Source: JAICYJ01 sp963737445 (GTDB lineage: Bacteria > Actinomycetota > Thermoleophilia > Gaiellales > JAICJC01). Taken from it: DNA of 64,000 nucleotides. A model generated the notes under the pieces. The model was not told the origin of the DNA, ran no database searches, and saw nothing but the letters and a program-made list of their open reading frames with translations. The stretch spans positions 62,001-126,000 of the forward strand of contig CAVTSO010000025.1 in the NCBI GenBank assembly GCA_963737445.1. The letters run 5' to 3'. The translations under genes were made by a program, and so were the position numbers. Of this stretch, positions 42,491-51,127 are shown one piece after another. Each line of letters starts with the position of its first letter. The stretch's first letter is position 1.

Positions 42491-44881
42491 TCATATGTCG
42501 AGGAACTTCACGGCGTTGGCGTTGCGCTCAATGAAATCCCGTCGCGGTTCCACGCGATCGCCCATCAGCATCGAAAAGATCTCGTCGGCGGCGGCCGCGT
42601 CCTCGATCGAGACGCGCTGCAGGATCCGGTTCTCGGGGTTCATGGTGGTCTCCCACAGCTGGTCGGGGTTCATCTCACCGAGCCCCTTGAAGCGCTGCAG
42701 GTTGAGCCCCTCCTTTGCCAGATCGAGGATCGTGGGCCGCAGCTCCTCGAACGTGCCCACCTCGACTGTGCGCTTGCCCATCCGAGCAACAAAGGGTGGC
42801 TTGCCGATCGCCTCGGTCAGCTTCTCGTGGGCCGCGCGCAGGTTGCGGTAGCCCTGGCTGGTGAACAGCCCGAGCGGGAACTTGACGACCTGCGATGACC
42901 CGGTGGCACGCTCGCTAACCTTGACCCGGAGCGCGTCCGGCTCGGCGTCAACCACCTCCACCCGGTGCATCTCGCTCTCACCGACCAGCGTTGTCAGATA
43001 CGTCGACAGCTGATCGAGCGAGGCGATGTCGTGCTCCACCAGGCGGTGGTCCTTGGCGTAGGTGACGACCGCCGCGCCGTACTGCTCCTTCAGCTTGCCG
43101 GCCCAGCCCTCATACTCCTTGAGCGCGCGCTGGAACCGCTGCAGGCGGGCCTCGGTCAGCTTCAGCGGAGAGCCGTCGCGATCCTCCATCTCGATCTTGT
43201 CGAGCCGCTCGCGGATCAGCCACTCCTCGAGCTGGTGATCCTTCTCGAAGTAGCGCGCGTCGCTACCCTGCTTCAGCCGGTACAGCGGCGGCTGGGCGAT
43301 GTAGACGTAGCCCTCCTCGATCAGCTCCTTCATGTGCCGGAACAGGAAGGTCAGGATCAGCGTGCGGATGTGGGCGCCGTCGACGTCGGCATCGCAGGTC
43401 AGCACCACCTTGTGGTACCGCGCGACGGTCACGTCGAACTCCTCGCCGATGCCCGACCCGATGGCCGTGATCATGGCCTGGATCTCGTTGTTGGAGAGCA
43501 CCTTGTTGATGCGCGCCTTCTCGACATTGATGATCTTGCCGCGCAGCGGCAGGATCGCCTGGAAGCTGCGGTCGCGCGCATCCACCGCCGAGCCGCCGGC
43601 GCTGTCGCCCTCGACCAGGAACAGCTCGGCCGCCTCGGGATCGGACACGGAGCAGTCGGCCAGCTTGCCGGGCAGGCCGCCACCGCCCAGCGCCGACTTG
43701 CGCCGGATCAGGTCACGCGCCTTGCGCGCCGCCTGGCGGGCACGGCTGGCGGCGATCAGCTTGTTCACGATCGCCCTGGCCTCGTTCGGGTTCTCCTCGA
43801 GGAAGCCGGCCAGCTTGGCGTTGCAACTGGTCTCGACCAGCCCCCGGATCGAGGGGTTACCCAGCTTGGTCTTGGTCTGGCCCTCGAACTGGGGCTCGCG
43901 CAGCTTCACGGAGACGATCGCGGCCAGCCCCTCGCGGCAGTCGTCGCCGGTCAGCGGCTCCTCCTTCTCTTTCAGCAACCCCTGGGCGCGGGCGTAGTCG
44001 TTCAGCGTGCGCGTCAGGGCCGCCTTGAAGCCGGACAGGTGGGTACCGCCCTCGTGGGTGTTGATGTTGTTCGCGAACGAGAAGGTGGATTCGACGTAGC
44101 TGCCGTTCCACTGCATGGCCACCTCGACCTGGCCCTCGTCGGTCCCGTTCTCGAAGTAGATGACCTCCTTGTGCACCCGCTCCTTGCCCTCGTTGACGTG
44201 GGCGATGAAGTCACGAATGCCTCCCTCGAAGCGGAAGTCGGCGTGCTGGCCGCCGGCGCGCTCGTCCAGCAGCTCGAGCCGCAGGCCGCGGGTCAGGAAG
44301 GCCATCTCACGCAGCCGCTGGGCCAGCGTGTCGAATACGAAGTCGGTCTCGTCGAAGATCTCGACGTCGGGCCGGAAGAGGATCGTGGTGCCGGTCAGCT
44401 CGGTGGCCTCGCCCTGGATGAGAGGGCCGAGCGGATCACCGCGCTCGTACTCCTGCGTCCACACGTAGCCGTCGCGGCGCACCTCCACCCGCAGGTACTG
44501 CGATAGCGCGTTCACCACCGAGATGCCGACGCCGTGCAGCCCGCCGGATACCTTGTAACCCTCGCCGCCGAACTTGCCGCCGGCATGCAGCTTGGTCAGC
44601 ACCACCTCGACGGCGGGCAGGCCGACCGAGTCCATCACGGCAACGGGGATGCCGCGGCCATTGTCGACGACCGTGCAGCTACCGTCGGGATGCAGGGTTA
44701 CGACGATGTGATCGCAGTAGCCCTGCAGCGCCTCGTCGACGCTGTTGTCGACCACCTCGTGGACGAGATGGTGGAGGCCGCGAAGGCCGGTCGAACCGAT
44801 GTACATGCCGGGCCGGCGGCGAACCGCCTCGAGCCCTTCCAGAACCGTGATGTCTTTTGCGTCATAGCCCAACTCTGACAA
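42491..44881 (-). CDS. gyrB: DNA gyrase subunit B
   Basis: The ATPase subunit of gyrase (796 residues). The GHKL domain has VVDNSVDEA and DNGRGIPV; the transducer and TOPRIM domains have EGDSAGGSA and TCDADVDGAHI. Between DARYFEKDHQLEEW and GTFEELRP lies an insertion of about 165 residues, as in long enterobacterial-type GyrB; most actinobacterial GyrB proteins (about 640–690 residues) lack it. The C-terminus QRFKGLGEMNPDQLW is intact. The start is TTG 44881 (LSELGYDAKDI); no better start is available and no clear Shine-Dalgarno is seen. Upstream are DUF721 and a small hairpin (AACGG/CCGTT) that may end the dnaA-side transcript. Confidence 0.97.
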   Translation of the reverse strand: MSELGYDAKDITVLEGLEAVRRRPGMYIGSTGLRGLHHLVHEVVDNSVDEALQGYCDHIVVTLHPDGSCTVVDNGRGIPVAVMDSVGLPAVEVVLTKLHAGGKFGGEGYKVSGGLHGVGISVVNALSQYLRVEVRRDGYVWTQEYERGDPLGPLIQGEATELTGTTILFRPDVEIFDETDFVFDTLAQRLREMAFLTRGLRLELLDERAGGQHADFRFEGGIRDFIAHVNEGKERVHKEVIYFENGTDEGQVEVAMQWNGSYVESTFSFANNINTHEGGTHLSGFKAALTRTLNDYARAQGLLKEKEEPLTGDDCREGLAAIVSVKLREPQFEGQTKTKLGNPSIRGLVETSCNAKLAGFLEENPNEARAIVNKLIAASRARQAARKARDLIRRKSALGGGGLPGKLADCSVSDPEAAELFLVEGDSAGGSAVDARDRSFQAILPLRGKIINVEKARINKVLSNNEIQAMITAIGSGIGEEFDVTVARYHKVVLTCDADVDGAHIRTLILTFLFRHMKELIEEGYVYIAQPPLYRLKQGSDARYFEKDHQLEEWLIRERLDKIEMEDRDGSPLKLTEARLQRFQRALKEYEGWAGKLKEQYGAAVVTYAKDHRLVEHDIASLDQLSTYLTTLVGESEMHRVEVVDAEPDALRVKVSERATGSSQVVKFPLGLFTSQGYRNLRAAHEKLTEAIGKPPFVARMGKRTVEVGTFEELRPTILDLAKEGLNLQRFKGLGEMNPDQLWETTMNPENRILQRVSIEDAAAADEIFSMLMGDRVEPRRDFIERNANAVKFLDI

Positions 44882-44971
44882 CAGAAACCCGCTTGAAATA
44901 GAGGAAAACCAGCTACACGTAGTTTACCAGAGCGCCCCGCTGGAGCCCCCACCAAAACGGTCACAAGGCCG

Positions 44972-45421
44972 TTACGAATCGCGTGCCAGACCGGCGGCGA
45001 TCGCCCGCTCCGCGGCCCGCCGCAGATCCGGGTCGCTGATGTCAGCCGCCAGCTCCCGCGCCCGTGTCCGCTGGTCGTCGCTGGGCTCGATCGCGGGCGC
45101 CGGTCGATCGACCGACACGACCGTTTCCGGGGCATCGACATCGCCCACCGCGAACCGCAGCCGGGCCGGCGGCGGATCCATCAGCGACTCCAGACGCGAG
45201 CGCATCTGGCGCTCCAGCAGCGTCAACTCGCTGGCCCAGCCGGAGCTGGCGCAGTGCACGATCAACGTGTCGCCCGAGCGCCGCACCGGCAACGAGTTGG
45301 CTGCGACCTGCTCACCCACCGCCTCACGCCATACCCGCCTGGCCTCGAGCACCTGGCGGTCGACCTCGGGCACCCGGCCCAGGCGCCGCACATCGTCGCG
45401 GATCGGCCGCAGGTCGTTCAC
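44972..45421 (-). CDS. DUF721 (DciA-like) protein
   Basis: A 149-residue protein with the DUF721 core: VWREAVGEQVAANSLPVRRSGDTLIVHCASSGWASEL, cited here through its hallmark LIVHCASSGWASEL, followed by a hydrophilic tail. DUF721 proteins between recF and gyrB are the hallmark of actinobacterial origins and are related to DciA, a DnaB-helicase operator. A role in helicase loading is inferred from that relation. The GTG start overlaps the recF stop by 4 nt. Confidence 0.85.
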   Translation of the reverse strand: MNDLRPIRDDVRRLGRVPEVDRQVLEARRVWREAVGEQVAANSLPVRRSGDTLIVHCASSGWASELTLLERQMRSRLESLMDPPPARLRFAVGDVDAPETVVSVDRPAPAIEPSDDQRTRARELAADISDPDLRRAAERAIAAGLARDS

Positions 45422-46494
45422 GCCGCTACCCTGCCGTCTGACACCCTCAGCACGGTGGCATGCGCGCCGCCCAGGTCGGCCTGGTCGGTGGTCGTGACGA
45501 TGGCCTGGTCGAAGCCGGCCACCGCCTCCAGCAACAGTCTCCGCCGTTCGCCGTCGAGCTCACCGGTGACGTCGTCGAGCAGCAGCAGCGGCGGCTCATC
45601 CCGCTCCTGCGACAACAGATCGGCCTCCGCCAGGATCAGCCCCAGCAGCGCGCGGCGCTGCTCACCCTGCGACCCGTACAGCCGCAGGTCGCGGTCGTGC
45701 TCGAACAGGAGGACATCGTCGAGGTGGGGGCCGGCGCCGGTCACGGCGCGTTCGATGTCGCGACTCCGGCGCTCGATCAGCGCCGCCTCCAGCGAGCGGC
45801 CCGGCTCGACGTTGGGCCGGTAGCGAAGAGGATCCTCCCCGGGGTCGCCGCCCAGCGCACCGAGACGTCCGGCGAACGGCCCGGCCAGCCGCGTGCACAG
45901 GCGCGCGCGTGCCGCGATCAGCTGCTCACCGGCCTCGGCCAGCAGCCTGTCCCAGGGATCCAACGCGCCTGGCGCTGCGCGGCCGGCGCGCACCCGGCGC
46001 AGCAGGTGGTTTCGCTGTGACAACCGGCGCGCGTACTCGGCGGAGGCGGCCGCGAGCGCCGGCCACAGCCGCGCCAGCACGCGGTCGAAGTAGGCACGCC
46101 GCAGCGCCGGGGCGCCCTGCACCAGCCGCAGCCGGTCGGGCGTGAACACCAGCACCGGGAACCTCCCCAGCAACCGCTCGACCGACCGCTCGGCGGCGCC
46201 GTTCACGGTAATGCGCTTGGGCTCGCCGGGCCGGTAGCCGATCTCCACCGACACCGGCCCGCCGGAGACGGCCACGTTGGTCTCGACGCGCAGCAGCTCG
46301 GCGCCGAACCGCACCACCTGCGCCTCGCTGGTCGTGCGCGGCGAGTAGCCGAGGCAGCCGAAGTGGATCATCTCGATCAGCGCCGTCTTGCCGGCGCCGT
46401 TGGGACCGACCACTCCCACCAGGCCGGCCGGCAGCTCGAGGGCGACTCGCTCATAACACCGGAAGTCGCTGCCTCGCACGGCCACCGCGCGCAC
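45418..46494 (-). CDS. recF: DNA replication and repair protein RecF
   Basis: An SMC-like ATPase (358 residues) that loads RecA at gapped DNA. Walker A GPNGAGKTALIEMI is near residue 30, the signature region is YGSQGEQRRALLG near 275, and Walker B PPLLLLDDVTGELD near 305. Start GTG 46494 lies 13 bases after the dnaN stop. The protein is typical in length. It overlaps the DUF721 gene by 4 nt, so recombination and helicase-loading factors are translationally coupled. Confidence 0.96.
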   Translation of the reverse strand: MRAVAVRGSDFRCYERVALELPAGLVGVVGPNGAGKTALIEMIHFGCLGYSPRTTSEAQVVRFGAELLRVETNVAVSGGPVSVEIGYRPGEPKRITVNGAAERSVERLLGRFPVLVFTPDRLRLVQGAPALRRAYFDRVLARLWPALAAASAEYARRLSQRNHLLRRVRAGRAAPGALDPWDRLLAEAGEQLIAARARLCTRLAGPFAGRLGALGGDPGEDPLRYRPNVEPGRSLEAALIERRSRDIERAVTGAGPHLDDVLLFEHDRDLRLYGSQGEQRRALLGLILAEADLLSQERDEPPLLLLDDVTGELDGERRRLLLEAVAGFDQAIVTTTDQADLGGAHATVLRVSDGRVAA

Positions 46495-46507
46495 AACCCG
46501 CGCCGCG

Positions 46508-47599
46508 CTAGGAGGGCAGACGGATCGGCATGATCAGATACCAGAACGAGCCGTCCTCGCCCTGCAGCAGCCCCGGGCGCAGCGAGCTGATCAGCTTCAG
46601 CCGCACCGTGTCACCCTCCACGCTCTCCACCCCGTCGCGCAGGAAGTCCGGGTTGAAGCCGATCTCGAGCCGGTCGCCGTGGAAATCGACCGGCAGCGAC
46701 TCGCGAGCCTCGCCCACGTCCTGCGTCTGAGCGGCCAGGGTCAGCGACCCCTCCTCGAAGCTCAGCCGTACCGGCAGGTTGCGCTGCGCCATCAGCGAGG
46801 TGCGACGGATCACGTCCAGCAGTTCCTCCTTGGAGATCGCGATCTCGTGCTCGAACGTCTGGGGCAGCAGCTGCTTGTAGTTCGGGAACTGGCCGTCGAT
46901 GCGGCGCGCCGACAGCCACACACCGTCCATCCCGAACAGCACCTGGTTCTCCTGCACCGAGATTGCCAGCGAGTCGCCGGTCGAGATCCGCACCACCTCG
47001 CCCAGCGCCCGCGCCGGCACGATCGCCTGCACGTCGCCGGTGGCACCCGGCAGCGCCGACTCCTTCACCGACAGCCGGTAGCTGTCGGTCGCAGCCATGG
47101 TCACGGTGCCCTCGCCCAGCTCCACCAGCACGCCGGTTAGCACCGGCCGCGACTCATCCTTCGACGCCGCCCGGCCGACGTGGCTGACGGTGTCGACGAA
47201 GGCCGCACGGTCGACCGAGAACGATGACCCGGAGGGAACCGGAAGCTGCGGGAAGTCCTCGGCGTTCTGGGTGTTCAGCGAGTAGCGGCTGGGGCCGCAC
47301 TCGATCTGCGCGGCGCCGGTGCCACCGGGCTGCGCGATCGTCACGTCGGCCGCCGGCAGGGCGCGCACGATGTCGAGCAACAGGCGCCCGGGCAGCACCA
47401 CGTCGCCCGGCTCCTCCACGCGCGCTTCGAGCGGCACCCGCAGCGAGATCTCCATGTCGGTCGAGGACAGCTCGATGCGCTCACCGGAAACATTCAGCAG
47501 GATCCCCGACAGGATCTGCACCGTCGAGCGCTGCGAGACGCCACGCGCCGCGATCTGGAGTTTTGCCAGGAGCTGATCCTGAGAACAAACGATCTTCAT
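46508..47599 (-). CDS. dnaN: DNA polymerase III sliding clamp (beta subunit)
   Basis: The processivity clamp (363 residues, three similar domains). The N-terminus MKIVCSQDQLLAKLQIAARGV, cited in part, and the C-terminal YLIMPIRLPS peptide-binding end are characteristic. ATG 47599 has a Shine-Dalgarno (GAGGAG) about 11 nt upstream, unlike most first genes here. The 223-base gap to dnaA holds AT-rich sequence (around 47630–47657) and DnaA-box-like motifs, so it may be part of the origin and hold the dnaN promoter; TATAAC near 47655 is a candidate -10. Confidence 0.97.
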   Translation of the reverse strand: MKIVCSQDQLLAKLQIAARGVSQRSTVQILSGILLNVSGERIELSSTDMEISLRVPLEARVEEPGDVVLPGRLLLDIVRALPAADVTIAQPGGTGAAQIECGPSRYSLNTQNAEDFPQLPVPSGSSFSVDRAAFVDTVSHVGRAASKDESRPVLTGVLVELGEGTVTMAATDSYRLSVKESALPGATGDVQAIVPARALGEVVRISTGDSLAISVQENQVLFGMDGVWLSARRIDGQFPNYKQLLPQTFEHEIAISKEELLDVIRRTSLMAQRNLPVRLSFEEGSLTLAAQTQDVGEARESLPVDFHGDRLEIGFNPDFLRDGVESVEGDTVRLKLISSLRPGLLQGEDGSFWYLIMPIRLPS

Positions 47600-47822
47600 G
47601 CTGAGGTGCTCCTCACTACTACAGCTTCTGTGTCTTAAGATTAAGAGGTTATAGGAGTAGGGGCTGTGGAGGATGCGGAAAACCGTTACGATCCCGCATC
47701 AGGCCACGGAACGGGCTGGTGACGATCTGTGCCGGTCTTCCCCAGGCGATCACGGCCGGCGCGGATTTTGGTGGACGGGGGTGGGACCTTTGCCATCCGT
47801 CCACAGGCTTCCCACATGCTCG
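47600..47822. other. dnaA–dnaN intergenic region, possible origin module
   Basis: Contains an AT-rich run (CTTAAGATTAAGAGGTTATA, around 47635–47654), rare in this high-GC window, and partial DnaA-box matches on both strands (GTCCACAGG near 47795, TTCCCACAT near 47808, TGTGGAGG near 47667). In many actinobacteria oriC lies in this gap. No coding sequence is seen. Confidence 0.5.
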
Positions 47823-49211
47823 TCAACGGCCTTGCTTGATGCGCGTGGTCAGTTCTTGCACGACGTTGAAGGCCTCACGGTCTTCCTTCAGCAGGCGCGT
47901 GATCTTGTTGACGCCGTGCAGCACCGTGGAATGGTCGCGGCCGCCGAACTTGGCGCCGATCTTGGGCAGCGACGCGTCGGTCAGCTCGCGGCACAGGTAC
48001 ATGGCGATGTGGCGCGGGTAGGCGATCGACTGCTGGCGGCGGTCGCCGCGCAGGTCGGCGATCGAGACGTGGAACAGCTCGGCGGTCGCGCCTTGGATCT
48101 GCTCGATCGTGAGCGAGCGCGTTGCCCCCTGCGGAAACAGGTTGCGCAGCACCTCTTCGGCCAGCTCGGTGGAGATCGGCCGGCCGGTCAGCGACGCGTA
48201 GGCCACGACCCGCGTGAGCGCACCCTCGAGCTCGCGGATGTTGGTCGTGACCCTGTCGGCAATGTAGGTGAGCACCTGCGAATCGTCGATCTGGAACCGC
48301 TCGGTCATCACCCTCTTGCGCAGGATGGCGATGCGTGTTTCCAGATCAGGCGGTGTGACGTCGGTGATCAGTCCCCACTGAAAACGCGAGCGCAGCCGAG
48401 CTTCGAGCGTTGCCAGCTCATGCGGTGGGCGGTCCGAGGACAGCACGATCTGCTTTCCGGCCTCGTACAGGCTGTTGAACGTGTGGAAAAACTCCTCCTG
48501 CAACCGCTCCTTGCCCTCGATGAACTGGATGTCGTCGACCAGCAGCAGGTCGTACGTGCGGTACCGCTGCTTGAAGGTGACCATGCGCCCATCCCGCATG
48601 GAATCGACGAACTCGTTCAATACCGTCTCGGTGGTGACGTACCGCACGTTCAGCTGGGGGTGCTGCTGCAGCACGTAATGGCCGATCGCCTGCAGCAGGT
48701 GGGTTTTCCCCAGGCCGGTGCTGCCGTGGATGAAAAGTGGGTTGTACGACTGCGCCGGCGATTCGGCCACGGCCAGCGCCGCAGCGTGGGCGAAACGGTT
48801 GCTGGCTCCGATCACGAACACGTCGAACGTGTACTTTGGATTGATGCCGGTGGCCGCTCCGAAGCGAGCCTGCTGGGACGCGGTCGCCGGGGGCGGCTCC
48901 GGGTCGGCGGTCGCCTCGACCACGTCGGGCAGGTCGGCCTCGCGGGCTCGGGCCGCCGCCTGCGCCACCTCGACCCGCAGCTCGACCACCAGGTCGTGCT
49001 CCGCTGCCGCCGCGTCCAGCAGGCTGGCGAAGTGGCCCTCGATCCAGCTCTTCGTGAACTCGTTGGGAACGCCCACCACCAGGCGCGACTCATCCTGTTC
49101 GATCGCCGTCGCGTTTCCGAACCATGTCGCGAAGGTGCCGGCGTTCAGCATCTGGGCGAGGCGTTGAGAGATGGTCTCCCAGCTGGTGTCGGCGGCGGGA
49201 TCGAGGGACAT
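47823..49211 (-). CDS. dnaA: chromosomal replication initiator protein DnaA
   Basis: The AAA+ initiator (462 residues). The N-terminal domain has WETISQRLAQML, the AAA+ core has Walker A GSTGLGKTHLLQ near residue 155 and Walker B LLLVDDIQFIEGKER near 215, with the arginine-finger region ARLRSRFQWGL. The C-terminal DNA-binding signature FGGRDHSTVLHGVNKI is intact. Start ATG 49211 (MSLDPAAD) is favoured over the upstream in-frame GTG because TACACT lies 10 nt before it. The linker domain is short, as is common outside Streptomyces. Confidence 0.98.
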   Translation of the reverse strand: MSLDPAADTSWETISQRLAQMLNAGTFATWFGNATAIEQDESRLVVGVPNEFTKSWIEGHFASLLDAAAAEHDLVVELRVEVAQAAARAREADLPDVVEATADPEPPPATASQQARFGAATGINPKYTFDVFVIGASNRFAHAAALAVAESPAQSYNPLFIHGSTGLGKTHLLQAIGHYVLQQHPQLNVRYVTTETVLNEFVDSMRDGRMVTFKQRYRTYDLLLVDDIQFIEGKERLQEEFFHTFNSLYEAGKQIVLSSDRPPHELATLEARLRSRFQWGLITDVTPPDLETRIAILRKRVMTERFQIDDSQVLTYIADRVTTNIRELEGALTRVVAYASLTGRPISTELAEEVLRNLFPQGATRSLTIEQIQGATAELFHVSIADLRGDRRQQSIAYPRHIAMYLCRELTDASLPKIGAKFGGRDHSTVLHGVNKITRLLKEDREAFNVVQELTTRIKQGR

Positions 49212-49509
49212 GCGAACGGCGAGTGTAACCCGGCACCCAGGGCCGGTACAACACCAGCAGCGCCCGGTCGCGTCCACCCGTCAAAGCGACGATTTGCAGG
49301 GGTTTCGTCCCTTTCCCACACAGGCGTCCACAGATGTGGAAACAGACCTGTGAACGGTGGCGCCGGCAAAAACACCTGCGTGTGGGCGTGTTCCCGGCGA
49401 CGGCGGGGGCCGGGGGCTGCGCGCGTTATCCACAGCAGAAATCTTTTGTGATGCCCGCGTATCCCGGCCGGGGCGCTCGAGGGCATCGCTGCTCTATACT
49501 GCCCACCGC
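49212..49509. other. rpmH–dnaA intergenic region, probable oriC
   Basis: A 298-base divergent gap. It contains a perfect DnaA box TTATCCACA (49426–49434) and several near matches: TTTCCCACA (49312–49320), GTCCACAGA (about 49326–49334), and TGTGGAAAC (49335–49343, reverse). A copy of the GACGATTTGCAGG repeat module lies at 49288–49300. Promoter boxes flank it: TACACT for dnaA (49227–49222) and TATACT for rpmH (49495–49500). Box clustering and gene order support origin function. Confidence 0.6.
49495..49500 (+). promoter_or_regulatory. -10 box for the rpmH–rnpA–yidC operon
   Basis: TATACT, 9 nt before rpmH ATG 49510, with no Shine-Dalgarno between. The closest to a consensus -10 among the promoters seen here, fitting a strongly expressed ribosomal-protein operon. 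Confidence 0.55.
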
Positions 49510-49644
49510 ATGAAGCGCACCTATCAGCCCAACACCCGCAAGCGCGCCAAGACCCACGGCTTTCGCAAGCGCATGAGCACGCGCGCCGGCCGCGCCGTGC
49601 TGAAACGTCGCCGGCTCCGTGGCCGCAAGCGCCTCTCCGCATAG
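49510..49644 (+). CDS. rpmH: 50S ribosomal protein L34
   Basis: A 44-residue, highly basic ribosomal protein with the canonical KRTYQPNTRKRAKTHGFRKR opening and RAVLKRRRLRGRKRLSA end. The start is ATG 49510; the longer frame upstream is intergenic. It heads the conserved rpmH–rnpA–yidD–yidC–khpB run and is divergent from dnaA, which fixes the location of the chromosomal origin region. The next gene follows after 12 bases. Confidence 0.98.
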   Translation: MKRTYQPNTRKRAKTHGFRKRMSTRAGRAVLKRRRLRGRKRLSA

Positions 49645-49656
49645 AGTGACAGCCCC

Positions 49657-50049
49657 ATGACCGGCGACCACGCGTCCGCCCCTGCCGCCGTATCGAAGCG
49701 CGGGCGCCTCACGCGTGCCGCCGAGTTCGACGCCGTCACGCAGCTGGGACGAGCCGTCAGCGGCCGCTACCTGACGCTTCGCTATCGCGCGGCCGAGGGC
49801 GGCGACGCGCCTCGGGTCGGCTATGCGGTGCCCCGCAAGGTCGGCGGCGCCGTCGACCGCAACCAGGTCAAGCGGCGCCTACGCGAGGCGATCGCCCGCT
49901 GCGACGGGCTGCTTGCGCCCGCGACCGACTACGTGCTGATCGCGCGGCCGGGGCTGGCCGCCGCCGCCGAGGCCCAGGGCTTTGACTGGCTGGTGGCCCA
50001 GGTCGAGGAGCTGCTGCGCCAGTCCGCGGATCGGTCGGGCCCGCGGTGA
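49657..50049 (+). CDS. rnpA: ribonuclease P protein component
   Basis: The 130-residue protein subunit of RNase P, which matures tRNA 5' ends. The RNR-type signature is seen as GGAVDRNQVKRRLREAI near residue 65; the N-terminal RLTRAAEFDAVTQLGRAVSG matches the family. Slightly extended at the N-terminus. The stop overlaps the yidD GTG by 4 nt. Confidence 0.95.
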   Translation: MTGDHASAPAAVSKRGRLTRAAEFDAVTQLGRAVSGRYLTLRYRAAEGGDAPRVGYAVPRKVGGAVDRNQVKRRLREAIARCDGLLAPATDYVLIARPGLAAAAEAQGFDWLVAQVEELLRQSADRSGPR

Positions 50050-50300
50050 GATCGCTCACGGTCTGGATGCTGCGCTGCCTGCGGATCTTGCTGATGCCGT
50101 TCCAGGCCATGACGTCGCTGACCCCCCGCACCTGCAAGTACGAGCCCACCTGCTCGCACTACGCCGAGCAGGCGATCCGCCGCCACGGCGTGCTGCGCGG
50201 CCTGATGCTGGCGAGCTGGAGGCTGCTGCGCTGCAACCCCTGGTCGAAGGGCGGGTACGACCCGGTCCCAGGTGACGAGGGGCGGGTGGTGCCCTCGTGA
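50046..50300 (+). CDS. yidD: membrane protein insertion efficiency factor
   Basis: An 84-residue YidD-family protein with the conserved cysteines in TCKYEPTCSHYAEQAI near residue 29 and the LRCNPWSKGGYDPVP motif near residue 62. It assists YidC-dependent membrane insertion. GTG in a GTGA overlap with rnpA, and its stop overlaps the yidC start in the same manner. Confidence 0.95.
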   Translation: MRSLTVWMLRCLRILLMPFQAMTSLTPRTCKYEPTCSHYAEQAIRRHGVLRGLMLASWRLLRCNPWSKGGYDPVPGDEGRVVPS

Positions 50301-51127
50301 TCGAGCTGTTCATCGTTCTGCAGCAGATCGAGCAGGTGCTGCAGCACGTCATCGAGTTCTACCACGACCATTTCGGCGTCTCCTGGGGCTGGTCGATCGT
50401 GCTGCTGACGGTGACGGTGCGGATCGCGATCCTACCCCTGACGATCAAGCAGTTTCGCTCGATGGCCGCCATGCAGCGCATCCAGCCGAAGGTGAAGGCG
50501 CTCCAGAACAAGTACAAGGGCAAGACCGACCCGGCGGCCAAGAAGCAGCAGCAGGCGGAGCTGATGGCGCTCTACAAGGAACACAATGTGAACCCGTTCG
50601 CGTCCTGCCTGCCGCTGGTGTTTCAGATGCCGGTCTTCATCGGCCTCTACCAGACGCTGCGCAACTTCCACCCGGGCAGCGACGTGGCCTTCCTCGGCAT
50701 CACCGACATCTTCGTGCCGCTGAACCAGATCGGCGGCGCCACCGAGGTGCTGATGGTGCTCGCCTACAGCCTCTCGATGCTGGGCTCGACGCTACTGTTC
50801 TCGTTCGTCCAGGACCGCCAGCAGAAGTTCCTGTTCGCCAGCATGTCGGTGATCTTCATCCCCTTCATCCTGCGCGTGCCGGCGGGCGTCGGCATCTACT
50901 GGATCACCACCAACCTGTGGACGATCGGGCAGCAGGGCATCGTCAAGCGCACGATGGGCCACCACTTCCCGGTGGTGCAGAAGGAAGAGAAGCAGAAGCA
51001 CGCGCAGCAGCCGCGCAGCTCGCGGAACCTGCCGAAGACGGACGCGGCCAAGGCCGACGGCGCGAAGCCGGCCGCGAAGCCGGCCGCCAAGAAGCCGGCC
51101 GGCTCGTCGCGCAAGAAGCGGCGATGA
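50297..51127 (+). CDS. yidC: membrane protein insertase YidC (Oxa1 family)
   Basis: A 276-residue insertase with five hydrophobic segments. The first helical region is followed by the positively charged KQFRSMAAMQRIQPKVKALQ hairpin; FASCLPLVFQMPVFIGLYQTLR, cited in part, marks the second membrane region, and the last is VPAGVGIYWITTN. The groove arginine (TVTVRIAILPL) is present. No large periplasmic domain, as in Gram-positive YidC. The C-terminal tail is lysine/alanine-rich (KPAAKPAAKKP), suited to ribosome contact. No lipobox at the N-terminus. Confidence 0.95.
   Translation: MIELFIVLQQIEQVLQHVIEFYHDHFGVSWGWSIVLLTVTVRIAILPLTIKQFRSMAAMQRIQPKVKALQNKYKGKTDPAAKKQQQAELMALYKEHNVNPFASCLPLVFQMPVFIGLYQTLRNFHPGSDVAFLGITDIFVPLNQIGGATEVLMVLAYSLSMLGSTLLFSFVQDRQQKFLFASMSVIFIPFILRVPAGVGIYWITTNLWTIGQQGIVKRTMGHHFPVVQKEEKQKHAQQPRSSRNLPKTDAAKADGAKPAAKPAAKKPAGSSRKKRR

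Noticed and set aside
42965..44506. Plus-strand open frame of 513 codons antisense to gyrB
   Set aside because: Shadow frame of a certain gene.
47673..49451. Plus-strand open frame of 592 codons antisense to dnaA
   Set aside because: Covers both intergenic regions and the whole of dnaA in antisense; no recognisable protein.
50297..51127. Lipoprotein signal on YidC, as in Bacillus SpoIIIJ
   Set aside because: The N-terminus lacks a lipobox cysteine after the first hydrophobic stretch.
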